Shown here piece after piece: positions 15,936-23,240 of a stretch of 23,240 nucleotides of DNA. The notes under the pieces were generated by a model. That model was not told where the DNA came from, searched no databases, and saw nothing but the letters and a program-made list of their open reading frames with translations. The stretch is from DATARH01 sp035507475 (GTDB lineage: Bacteria > Pseudomonadota > Alphaproteobacteria > ATCC43930 > CGMCC-115725), in contig DATJOB010000166.1 of the NCBI GenBank assembly GCA_035507475.1, forward strand, positions 1-23,240, written 5' to 3'. The translations under genes and the position numbers were made by a program. Positions within the stretch are counted from its first letter, which is position 1. The number at the start of each line of letters is the position of its first letter.

Positions 15936-16323
15936 AAAGCTCCAGCCGATGCCCGACCAGGTCGTAGCCGAGCTCCTCGGCGACGAAATGCTGCAACCGT
16001 TCTATTTCATCATTGCGAAACTCGATCACGTGACCCGTCTGGAGGTCGATCAGGTGGTCGTGATGCGGGCTCGGCATCTCTTCATAGCGCGCCCGGCCGT
16101 CGCCAAAATCGTGGCGTGCCAATATGTTAGCCTCTTCGAACAGGCGAACGGTGCGATAGACGGTGGCGATGCTGATGCGCGGGTCCATCTCGGTCGCGCG
16201 CCGGTAGACCTGCTCGACATCGGGATGATCGGCCGAATCCGACAGCACCCGAGCGATGATCCGGCGCTGCTCGGTCATCTTCAAGCCTTTGTCGAGGCAC
16301 AGCTGCTCGAGGCGTGAGATCAT
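15898..16323 (-). CDS. fur: Fur-family metal-responsive regulator
   Basis: Metal-dependent repressor. 141 residues. N-terminal winged helix (about 1-80; RISIATVYRTVRLFEEANIL) and C-terminal dimerisation/metal domain with HHDHLIDLQTGHVIEF (His87, His88, His90). The CxxC pairs of the structural zinc site are absent, as in many alphaproteobacterial Fur/Mur proteins. It does not show the features of Irr or Zur, but the metal sensed (iron or manganese) cannot be read from sequence. First gene of the eight-gene run that includes miaB and lnt, with a TATAAT box just upstream. Confidence 0.93.
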   Translation of the reverse strand: MISRLEQLCLDKGLKMTEQRRIIARVLSDSADHPDVEQVYRRATEMDPRISIATVYRTVRLFEEANILARHDFGDGRARYEEMPSPHHDHLIDLQTGHVIEFRNDEIERLQHFVAEELGYDLVGHRLELYAVKRGNKRKTE

Positions 16324-16355
16324 CGCGTCGCAATCCCGGCTTCGCGGGCCGGATC

Positions 16356-16361
16356 ATTATA
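16356..16361 (-). promoter_or_regulatory. -10 box of a probable fur promoter
   Basis: A perfect TATAAT on the minus strand, in GC-rich surroundings, 32 nt before the fur ATG; predicted transcript start near 16349. No good -35 sits at the right distance, so an activator or another sigma factor may be needed. A 5-bp hairpin (CCGGC/GCCGG) lies in the short leader. Confidence 0.45.
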
Positions 16362-16467
16362 GCGGAATCCGCGGCGGCGGCCTACGACCGCGACGGCGGC
16401 TCCGGCGGGGCGGGGCAAGCGTCTAGTGTGCCGAGTCCAAAATTCGCCGTATCCCGAATCCACCGCG

Positions 16468-16884
16468 CTAGGCGCGGCCGCGCCGGGCCCGCGTGCCGAG
16501 GCCGATCTCCTTGGCGAGCCGGCTGCGCTGGCGCGCGTAATTCGGCGCGACCATCGGATAGTCGGGCGGCAGGCCCCAGCGCTCGCGATAGGCCTCGGGG
16601 CTCATGTTGTAGGCCGTCTTGAGGTGGCGCTTGAGCATCTTGAGCTTCTTGCCGTCCTCGAGGCAGATCAGATAGTCGGGCTGGATCGACTTCTTGACGC
16701 TGACCGCCGGCTGCGGGCGCGTGGTCGGCGCTGCCGGCGCCGCTCCGATATTGGCGAGCGACTGGTACACCTGGTTGATCAGCTGGGCCAAATCCCCGAC
16801 CGCCACAGTGTTGTTGGAAACGTGCGCCGCCACGATTTCCGTGGTCAGGGCGAGCAGATCGCCTGTCTGGTCGGTACTGTCCAT
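16468..16884 (-). CDS. mucR: MucR/Ros-family transcriptional regulator
   Basis: Global regulator that binds AT-rich DNA; in alphaproteobacteria it controls exopolysaccharide, motility and cell-cycle genes. 138 residues from the ATG at 16884, which has AGGAAGG at 16896-16890. The N-terminal part (about 8-48) is the oligomerisation region; the finger-like domain runs from CLEDGKKLKMLKRH (Cys74, His87) through YRERWGLPPDYPMVAPNYA. The second zinc His of Ros (THH) is replaced by TAY, as in zinc-free members. The start further upstream (MPHYLCSRR...) is rejected because it reads through the ribosome binding site. Regulated from its own promoter. Confidence 0.95.
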   Translation of the reverse strand: MDSTDQTGDLLALTTEIVAAHVSNNTVAVGDLAQLINQVYQSLANIGAAPAAPTTRPQPAVSVKKSIQPDYLICLEDGKKLKMLKRHLKTAYNMSPEAYRERWGLPPDYPMVAPNYARQRSRLAKEIGLGTRARRGRA

Positions 16885-16913
16885 GTCAACCTTCCTACCC
16901 GTCGAGCGTCGCG

Positions 16914-16942
16914 AGCATAAGTAATGGGGCAAAACCGCGCAA
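16914..16942 (-). promoter_or_regulatory. mucR promoter with inverted repeat over the -35
   Basis: Minus-strand -35 TTGCGC (16942-16937), 17-nt spacer, -10 TATGCT (16919-16914). An inverted repeat ACCGC-GCAAT-GCGGT at 16934-16948 covers the -35 and could be an operator, for example for MucR itself. Leader of about 25 nt. Confidence 0.5.
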
Positions 16943-17039
16943 TGCGGTATTTAGGCATTCCTCTGCGATAATCCTAGCCTTGCTGTCCGAGATCAGAACA
17001 GCTGGGAAAGTCTTTAATATACGGCGGGGGCACAGCAGA

Positions 17040-17513
17040 TCAACGCAACGCCAGGTGGCGCCGCAGGATCAGCGCGTCGACGCGCCCGTCGGGGCGCGCG
17101 TAATAGCGCGCGCGCCGTCCGACCGCGACAAAGCCGGCCGCGCGGTAGAGCTCGCGCGCGGGCTCGTTGTCGACCGCCACCTCGAGCACCAGCGAGGGCA
17201 GGCCGCGGCGCTGCGCCTCGCGCGCGGCGGCGGCGAGCAACGCCTGCGCGATGCCGCGGCGCCGCCGGCGCGGCAGCACGCCGAGCGACAGGACCTCGCA
17301 TTCGTTGCCGAGATCGCGCACCAGCATGAAGCCGGCCGCCTCGTCCTCGTCCCACGCGAGCCAGCCGAACCCGCCGGCCAGCGCCATGATCCGCGCCAGC
17401 GCACCGGCTTCCCACGGATCGTCGGGGAAGCAGGCGGCGTGCATCATCGCCAGCGTGTCTGCCGCGCCGGGCGGGATCGGCGCGATCACGGGACTTGCCG
17501 GGCGGCGGCTCAT
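17040..17513 (-). CDS. rimI: Ribosomal protein S18-alanine N-acetyltransferase
   Basis: GNAT acetyltransferase that modifies the N-terminus of ribosomal protein S18. 157 residues. Acetyl-CoA motif LGVLPRRRRRGIAQALL (about 77-93) and LEVAVDNEPARELYRAAGF (about 109-127), the RimI-typical V-x-x-x-N-x-x-A-x-x-L-Y pattern. The ATG at 17513 overlaps the tsaB stop by 4 nt; the tsaB-rimI pairing supports the name over other GNATs. Downstream lies about 155 nt of mucR regulatory DNA. Confidence 0.93.
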   Translation of the reverse strand: MSRRPASPVIAPIPPGAADTLAMMHAACFPDDPWEAGALARIMALAGGFGWLAWDEDEAAGFMLVRDLGNECEVLSLGVLPRRRRRGIAQALLAAAAREAQRRGLPSLVLEVAVDNEPARELYRAAGFVAVGRRARYYARPDGRVDALILRRHLALR

Positions 17514-18226
17514 GCCGCGCCGGGCGGCCGCGGCGCCTTCGGGAAGCTCACATCGGGCGGCCGCAGATAGAGCGCCCGCGGCGCGGCGCCCTGACCGGCG
17601 GGCAGCGCCCGCGCCGCCGTCAGCACCCCGAGCGCGTCGGGCGCGCTGTCGGCGGCGATCTCGACCTTCGCCCGGCCGTCAAGCGCCGCTGCGGCCGCGG
17701 CCGCAGCGTCTCCGGCCAGCAGCAGCGGCGCCGCGCCGGCGGCCGCCGCGACAAACGCCGGCAGCATCGCGGGCAGCACGGCGGCGGCCTCGCCCAGCAC
17801 GCCGCCGGCGCCATCGAAGAGCTGCACGTAGAGGTCGTCGCGGCGGCTGTCGAGCGCGACGAGGCACAGCGTTTCGGCGCGCCGCGGCACGTGCGCCGCG
17901 ACGGCGGCGAAGCTGGTGACGCCGACAAGCCGGGCCGACGCCGACAGCGCCACGCCTTGGGCGGCGGCCAATCCGGCGCGGATGCCGGTAAACCCTCCGG
18001 GACCGCGCGACACCGCGACGATGTCGAGCGCGCTCGGGGCGAGGCCGGCGGCGACGGCGACCCGCTCGATCATCGGCAGCAGCGCCTCGGCGTGGCCGTG
18101 GCGCATCTCCCGCCGCTCGTAGCCGATCAGCGCCGCGCCGCGCGCCAGCGCGACCGAGCACGACGAGGCGGCGGTGTCGAAGGCCAGCACCAGCGGCGCG
18201 TCGCCGCAGTCGGCGCCGGCGTCCAC
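17510..18226 (-). CDS. tsaB: tRNA threonylcarbamoyladenosine biosynthesis protein TsaB
   Basis: Partner of TsaD in making t6A37 of ANN-decoding tRNAs. About 238 residues from the GTG at 18226. ASKHA-fold N-terminus LVLAFDTAASSCSVAL, then HGHAEALLPMIERV, and the family motif VSRGPGGFTGIRAGLAAAQG. The C-terminal half is very Ala-rich and poorly conserved, as usual. No ATG fits: the one at 18358 would overlap nfuA by 100 nt. GTG at 18190 (giving MLAFDTA) is the other choice, and neither has a clear ribosome binding site. Confidence 0.93.
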   Translation of the reverse strand: MDAGADCGDAPLVLAFDTAASSCSVALARGAALIGYERREMRHGHAEALLPMIERVAVAAGLAPSALDIVAVSRGPGGFTGIRAGLAAAQGVALSASARLVGVTSFAAVAAHVPRRAETLCLVALDSRRDDLYVQLFDGAGGVLGEAAAVLPAMLPAFVAAAAGAAPLLLAGDAAAAAAAALDGRAKVEIAADSAPDALGVLTAARALPAGQGAAPRALYLRPPDVSFPKAPRPPGAA

Positions 18227-18258
18227 CGGGAGTTGCGGCTGGGGCGTGGCGCGGCGGA

Positions 18259-18816
18259 TCAGACCGCGCGCACCTCGACGACTTCCGGGATGTAGTGGCG
18301 CAGCATGTTTTCGATGCCGGCCTTCAGCGTCGCGGTCGAGCTCGGACAGCCCGAGCACGAACCCTGCATGTGCAGATAGACGACGCCGTCCTCGAAGTCC
18401 TCGAAAATGATGTCGCCGCCGTCCTGCGCGACCGCCGGACGGACGCGGGTCTCGAGCAGCTCCTTGATCGCCGCGACGACCTCGTCGTCCTCTCCGGAGG
18501 CGGCCTCGGCGGCGCTTTCCTCGGCACCCGCGGCGACCACCGGAAGACCGGCGGTGAAATGCTCCATGATCGCCGCCAGCACCGCCGGCTTGAGCTGGAA
18601 CCAGTCGCTCTCGCCGGCCTTGGTCACGGTGATGAAATCGGCGCCGAGGAAGACGCCGCCGACCTCGGGCAGCTGGAACAGCCGGTCGGCGAGCGGCGAG
18701 CGCGCCGCGGCCGCCGCGCGGTCGGTGAAGTTTGCGGTGCCCGCCGGCATCACCGCGCGGCCGGGCAGAAATTTCAGCGTCGCCGGGTTCGGCGTCTGCT
18801 CGGTCTGGATGAACAT
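18259..18816 (-). CDS. NfuA-type Fe-S cluster carrier (Nfu_N + NifU C-terminal domain)
   Basis: Carries and delivers Fe-S clusters to apoproteins. 185 residues. N-terminal Nfu_N domain (about 1-90; MFIQTEQTPNPATLKFLPG is the start, cited here by its key TPNPATLKF) and a C-terminal NifU domain with the cluster ligands CSGC (Cys154, Cys157) and the preceding VRPAVAQDGGDI. An acidic Glu/Ala linker joins the two. The ATG at 18816 gives the standard family N-terminus. It stands 32 nt upstream of tsaB and may be co-transcribed with it. Confidence 0.94.
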   Translation of the reverse strand: MFIQTEQTPNPATLKFLPGRAVMPAGTANFTDRAAAAARSPLADRLFQLPEVGGVFLGADFITVTKAGESDWFQLKPAVLAAIMEHFTAGLPVVAAGAEESAAEAASGEDDEVVAAIKELLETRVRPAVAQDGGDIIFEDFEDGVVYLHMQGSCSGCPSSTATLKAGIENMLRHYIPEVVEVRAV

Positions 18817-18888
18817 CGCGGTGCGCTCCGTGGCTGGCTGGCGTTCGGCTCCTATAGGATGGGCATTTTCCCGCCGAAGTCCAACCCG

Positions 18889-19365
18889 TCAGCTCAGCGC
18901 GTCGATTTCCTCGACCGTCAGGCCGCCCGGCACGATGGTGATCGGGATGCGCAGCCGCGCCACCGCCTTGCCGGTGAGCAAGGAGACGAGCGGCCCCGGT
19001 CCCGCCGCACCGGTCCCGGCGGCGAGCACGAGGATCGAGATGCCCGGCTCCTCGTTGATCAGCGCCAACAGCTCGTCCTGCGGGCGGCCCTCGCGCAGAT
19101 AGACGATCGGCATCGACCCGGCGATCGGCGCCACCTGGTCGCAGAGCCGCTGCATCAGCTGCTCGGCCGCCTCGCGCCGCTCCTCGCGCGCCAGTTCCTC
19201 GACCGCGATCCAGTGCTGGAATTCGCCGGGCGCGATGACGTGCAGCATCGCCAGCCGGCCGCCGGTGTGGTTGACGCGGCGCGCCGCGTAATGCAACGCG
19301 AGGTGATGCTCGACCGTCTCGTCGACGACGACCAGGAATACACGCGGCTCGGCGCTCTCGGCCAT
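18889..19365 (-). CDS. Universal stress protein (UspA family)
   Basis: Single UspA-fold domain, 158 residues: N-terminal strand VFLVVVDETVEHHLAL, GGRLAMLHVIAP, and C-terminal ILVLAAGTG...LVSLLTGKAVARLRIPITIVPGGL. The ATP-binding pattern G-2x-G-9x-G-S/T is not clean, so nucleotide binding is uncertain. It lies 31 nt after the Alph_Pro_TM-type gene and probably shares its transcript. Role unknown. Confidence 0.88.
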   Translation of the reverse strand: MAESAEPRVFLVVVDETVEHHLALHYAARRVNHTGGRLAMLHVIAPGEFQHWIAVEELAREERREAAEQLMQRLCDQVAPIAGSMPIVYLREGRPQDELLALINEEPGISILVLAAGTGAAGPGPLVSLLTGKAVARLRIPITIVPGGLTVEEIDALS

Positions 19366-19396
19366 CGTCGTGAGCCTCGCTGTGCGGCGTGCGGGG

Positions 19397-20152
19397 TCAG
19401 GTATTACGGAACGGCAGGCTCGCGATCCATCCTGCCATCACCGCCATCACCACGGCAATCGCGCCGTAGCCGACCGAACGGCGGTGCGCGAACTCGAAGA
19501 CCTCGGCGTCGACCCCGGCCTTCGAGACGGTAAGCGGCGTCGTCTGTCCGCCGACGACATCGCGCTCGCGCACCAGGAAGACCTCGACCAAATAGGGGCC
19601 GGTCGGCACGTTCGCCGGAAAGACCAGGGTGGTGCGGAACAACCGCTCGCCGAGAAAGGCGATCTTGCCGACCGACGTCGCGAAGAGGCCGGCGTGCTGC
19701 TGGACCGCGATCAGCCCGTCGGTGAAACGGCGGGCCTTCTCGGGCTCCGCCCCGGTGCGCGCGGCGAGCTTCAGATTGTCGACGCCGATCCGGTAGAGCG
19801 CGGCGGCGGAGGGGGAGAGGATGTCGTCGAGCGGCCGGCTGGCGGCGACCGCGTAGAAGCTCGGGATGTTGGCGAAGGTCATCGATTCGGCATTGCCCCA
19901 GATGCCGAGGAACTTGCCCTTGCGCCAGATCGTGGTGTCGCGTTCCGGCCCGCGCACCACCGCGACGACGTCCGCCGGGCCGTCGGTCGCGCCGAACAGC
20001 ACCACCGAGGCGCCGGTGAAGCCGGTGGTGATCGCGATCAGATGGCTGCTCAGGTCGGCGACCACGGTCGCCGGCAGCGCCGGCCGCGGCAGCAGCGCGA
20101 GGCAGAAGCCCGCCGCCAGACCCAGGCGTCGGGCGGCCCGCGCCGCGCTCAT
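19397..20152 (-). CDS. Alph_Pro_TM / TIGR02186-type exported membrane protein
   Basis: Uncharacterised family limited largely to alphaproteobacteria. 251 residues. A signal peptide (about 1-28, ending PALPA) is followed by a periplasmic domain with conserved-looking strings ITTGFTGASVVLFGA, DVVAVVRGP, WRKGKFLGIWGN and VPTGPYLVEVFLVRERDVV, then one C-terminal membrane helix (about 227-246). So it is a periplasmic domain anchored at its C-terminus. The ATG at 20152 overlaps the tauE stop by 4 nt, which argues that the two proteins work together, perhaps with this one as a periplasmic accessory of the exporter. No enzymatic motif seen. Confidence 0.85.
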   Translation of the reverse strand: MSAARAARRLGLAAGFCLALLPRPALPATVVADLSSHLIAITTGFTGASVVLFGATDGPADVVAVVRGPERDTTIWRKGKFLGIWGNAESMTFANIPSFYAVAASRPLDDILSPSAAALYRIGVDNLKLAARTGAEPEKARRFTDGLIAVQQHAGLFATSVGKIAFLGERLFRTTLVFPANVPTGPYLVEVFLVRERDVVGGQTTPLTVSKAGVDAEVFEFAHRRSVGYGAIAVVMAVMAGWIASLPFRNT

Positions 20153-21069
20153 CCGCGGCTGTCCTGGGGGATCACGAAAAGGCTCGACGGATGCACCGTC
20201 AGGTCGTGCGCCAGCTTGGCTGCCACCGCGAGCACGAGGAGCGCGAGCAGAAAGCGCAGCTGCTCGCCGCGCAGCCGGGTGCCGAACCGTGTGCCGAACT
20301 GCGCGCCGATCACCCCGCCGATCAGCAGCAGCAGCGCCAGCACCGCGTCGACCGTATAGTTCGTGTAGGCCTGCAGCAGCGTGACGTTGGCGGCGACGAA
20401 GATGATCTGCAGCAGCGAGGTGCCCGGCACCATCGCGGTCGGCATGCCGAGCGTGTAGATCATCGCCGGCACCATCAGGAAGCCGCCGCCGATGCCCATC
20501 ACCGCACTCAGCACGCCGACCCCGAAGCCGAGGCCGATCGGCAACAGCGCGCTGATGTAGAGCTGCGACTTGCGGAACCGCGTCTTGAGCGGCAGGCCGT
20601 GCATCCAGGTATGCCGGTGCAGCCGGCGGCGCGCCCCGCCCGGGCGGCGCTGGCGCAGCATCGCGCGCGCGCTTTCGATCCCCATCATGAAGCCGAGCGT
20701 GCCGAGCAGCACCACGTAGCACAGCGAGATCACGAGCTCGACCTGGCCCAGCCGGGCGAACAGGGTGAACAGCCAGACGCCGGCGATCGAGCCGGCAATG
20801 CCGCCCATCAGCAGCGTGAAGCCCATCTTGAAGTCGACATGGCCGCGCCGCCAATGCGCCAGCACCCCCGACACCGAGGCGCCGACCAGCGTGTTGGCCG
20901 AGGAGGCGACGGCGACCGCCGGCGGCACCCCGATGAAGATCAGGAGCGGGGTCATCAGGAAGCCGCCGCCGACCCCGAAGACGCCGGACAGGAAGCCGAC
21001 GCCGGCACCCAGGCCCAAGAGGACGAGGATGTCCTCCGAGATCTCGGCGATCGGCAGGTAGACGTCCAT
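20149..21069 (-). CDS. TauE/SafE-family anion permease
   Basis: Inner-membrane permease of the family that exports sulfite, sulfoacetate or related organosulfur anions. 306 residues with about eight hydrophobic segments in two homologous halves, each marked by a glycine motif: FGVGGGFLMTPLL (about 31-43) and MGIGGGFLMVPAMI (about 191-204). The central cytoplasmic loop is Arg-rich (RQRRPGGARRRLHRH). The ATG at 21069 starts a likely tauE - Alph_Pro_TM - usp operon. The substrate cannot be read from sequence. Confidence 0.93.
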   Translation of the reverse strand: MDVYLPIAEISEDILVLLGLGAGVGFLSGVFGVGGGFLMTPLLIFIGVPPAVAVASSANTLVGASVSGVLAHWRRGHVDFKMGFTLLMGGIAGSIAGVWLFTLFARLGQVELVISLCYVVLLGTLGFMMGIESARAMLRQRRPGGARRRLHRHTWMHGLPLKTRFRKSQLYISALLPIGLGFGVGVLSAVMGIGGGFLMVPAMIYTLGMPTAMVPGTSLLQIIFVAANVTLLQAYTNYTVDAVLALLLLIGGVIGAQFGTRFGTRLRGEQLRFLLALLVLAVAAKLAHDLTVHPSSLFVIPQDSRG

Positions 21070-21296
21070 GACCGGAAGGTTCGGCCTCGCTTGAATCCGC
21101 GCCGTCGCCGTCCCGCGAAGCCGGACGGCGTGGGCGGTCAGACCTTACAACCGGCGATCATGGCGTGAAAGCGGCAAGCCCTTACGAAAGGTGCGATATT
21201 CCCCGCGCATGACGGTCGAGCATCCGGCGCGGCCGTGCCGCGCGACGCGGAGCGCGAAGCGCGCCTCTCGCAGGACGCCGCCCCAACCTGCGGGCC
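21070..21296. other. Intergenic region between trpS and the tauE-like gene
   Basis: 227 bp, the longest gap in the window. It must hold the tauE promoter, but I see no strong sigma70 match, only weak TTCACG...TAAGGT on the minus strand around 21140-21170. A GC-rich hairpin (GCGC-GAA-GCGC, near 21256) without a T-run may stabilise the trpS 3' end. No small gene is convincing. Confidence 0.4.
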
Positions 21297-22295
<999 letters not shown>

Positions 22296-22313
22296 GATGG
22301 TCCTATGAAGTGC

Positions 22314-22366
22314 GGCGGCACAGCCGTGCCGCCTTCGGCTGGCGCCGGTTCCGCGTCAGCGGAACC
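22314..22366. repeat. Pair of perfect hairpins between murJ and trpS
   Basis: Hairpin A: GGCGGCAC (22314-22321), loop AGCC, GTGCCGCC (22326-22333). Hairpin B: GGTTCCGC (22347-22354), loop GTCA, GCGGAACC (22359-22366). Both have 8-bp perfect stems and 4-nt loops, 13 bp apart, a layout like REP/BIME elements. Hairpin B shares its form and loop type with the repeat at 6720-6735. No T-runs follow, so simple termination is unlikely; message stabilisation or attenuation of trpS is possible. Confidence 0.6.
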
Positions 22367-22386
22367 TACATGGCGAAGCCGACCGG

Positions 22387-23240
22387 TCAAGCCGGTTGGC
22401 GGCGGAACTGGCCGCGCAATTCGCGCCAGTGGGTCACGCCGAGCAGCAGAACGAGCGCGGTGAAGCTGGCGAGCCCGGCGGCGACGAGCGCGGCGAGCGC
22501 GGCCAAGCGGGCCGGCGTCGCGCCGTCCAGCGCCGGAGCGAGCAGCGCGCGCAGCGCGATGAGGGCCAGCGCCATGCCGAGCGTCGCCAGCGCGATGCGC
22601 GGCAGGTTGGCGCGCGAGCGCGCGTCGAAGCGGAACGCGCCGCGCCGCGCCAGGAGCGCGAGCAGCGCCGCGGCCTGCAGCCATCCCGAGGCGGAGAGCG
22701 CCATCGCGACCCCGACATGGGCGAAGAACCGCATCAGGATCAGGGTCAGCAGCAGGTTCGCCGCCATCGCGCCGATCGCGACCTTGACCGGCGTGCGGGT
22801 GTCGTGTCGCGCAAAGAAGGCGGGGGCCAGCACCTTGACCAGCACGAAGGCGGGCAGGCCGACCGCGTAGGCGATCAGCGCCGCCGCGGTCGCCGCCGCC
22901 TCGCGCGGTCCGAACGCGCCGCGCTCGAACAGCGTCGCGAGGATCGGCAGCGCCAGGATGGCGAGCGCGGTCGCCGCCGGCAGCGTCAGCAGCAAGGCGA
23001 GCTCGACGCCGCGGTTCTGCGTCGCGAGCGCGCCCGGCGCGTCGCCGGCGCGCACCTGGCGCGACAGCGGCGGCAGGATCGCGGTGGCCACCGCGATCCC
23101 GACGACGCCGAGCGGCAGCTGGTTCAGCCGGTCGGCGTAATAGAGATACGACACCGATCCTTCCGGCAGCGTCGAGGCGAGCGCCGTCGAGATCAGCAGG
23201 TTGAGCTGCGTCACCCCGGCGCCGAGTACGCCGGGACCCA
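22387..23240 (-). CDS. murJ: Lipid II flippase MurJ (5' end cut by window edge)
   Basis: Inner-membrane MOP-superfamily flippase that moves lipid II across the membrane for peptidoglycan synthesis. The last 283 residues are visible; the N-terminal part lies beyond the right edge. Seen: GPGVLGAGVTQLNLLI, SYLYYADRLNQLPLGVVGIAVATAILPPLSR (cited in part), FERGAFG, LAPAFFARHDTRTPVKVA, then membrane helices to the end. The GTG at 23214 is an internal Val, not a start, since the conserved PGVLGAGV precedes it in frame. Confidence 0.96.
   Translation of the reverse strand, partial: GPGVLGAGVTQLNLLISTALASTLPEGSVSYLYYADRLNQLPLGVVGIAVATAILPPLSRQVRAGDAPGALATQNRGVELALLLTLPAATALAILALPILATLFERGAFGPREAAATAAALIAYAVGLPAFVLVKVLAPAFFARHDTRTPVKVAIGAMAANLLLTLILMRFFAHVGVAMALSASGWLQAAALLALLARRGAFRFDARSRANLPRIALATLGMALALIALRALLAPALDGATPARLAALAALVAAGLASFTALVLLLGVTHWRELRGQFRRQPA

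Noticed and set aside
16324..16467. Fur box in the fur promoter
   Set aside because: No stretch resembles the 19-bp AT-rich Fur consensus or a Mur box.
16439..16477. Intrinsic terminator at the end of mucR
   Set aside because: CCGCGC-TAG-GCGCGG spans the stop codon but no T-run follows it; the later ATTCG/CGAAT stem with TTTT has only 5 bp and an 8-nt loop.

Overview
The window is a dense, very GC-rich stretch of bacterial chromosome. Every gene I can support is on the minus strand. Three things point to an alphaproteobacterium: the block fur - acyltransferases - miaB - phoH - ybeY - corC - lnt - XRE regulator - metK - trmB, a MucR/Ros-type regulator, and the alphaproteobacterial IF2-associated N-terminus on InfB. 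The form of MucR and the Alph_Pro_TM-type protein suggest a Rhodospirillales- or Sphingomonadales-like lineage, but I cannot fix the order. I see no phage, transposon, CRISPR array, rRNA or tRNA. This is core chromosome.

Layout in the direction of transcription (right to left). (1) A 3'-fragment of murJ, then trpS, separated by two short perfect hairpins. (2) A likely tauE - Alph_Pro_TM (TIGR02186-type) - usp cluster, then nfuA, tsaB and rimI. (3) mucR behind its own promoter. (4) A compact eight-gene run, fur - olsB-like - olsA-like - miaB - phoH - ybeY - corC - lnt, most of whose genes overlap. It joins iron control, probable ornithine-lipid synthesis, tRNA modification, ribosome maturation and lipoprotein acylation. 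(5) A PhrR-like XRE regulator behind a promoter whose spacer is filled by a perfect palindrome, then metK, trmB and an exported FecR-domain protein. (6) The translation/transcription operon rimP - nusA - ylxR - infB, with infB cut by the left edge. It is preceded by a promoter and an intrinsic terminator that lies between that promoter and rimP, so attenuation is likely.

Most genes serve gene expression: initiation and maturation (infB, rimP, ybeY, rimI), elongation and antitermination (nusA), tRNA (trpS, miaB, trmB, tsaB) and SAM supply (metK; SAM feeds TrmB and MiaB). The second theme is the envelope (murJ, lnt, olsA/olsB-like, FecR-domain protein, TauE cluster). Nothing here is an obvious new multi-gene defence or metabolic system. 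The points most worth a second look are regulatory: the apparent ACG start of ylxR, the rimP leader attenuator with an alternative helix, the twin operators at the XRE regulator, and the uncharacterised TauE/Alph_Pro_TM pair.
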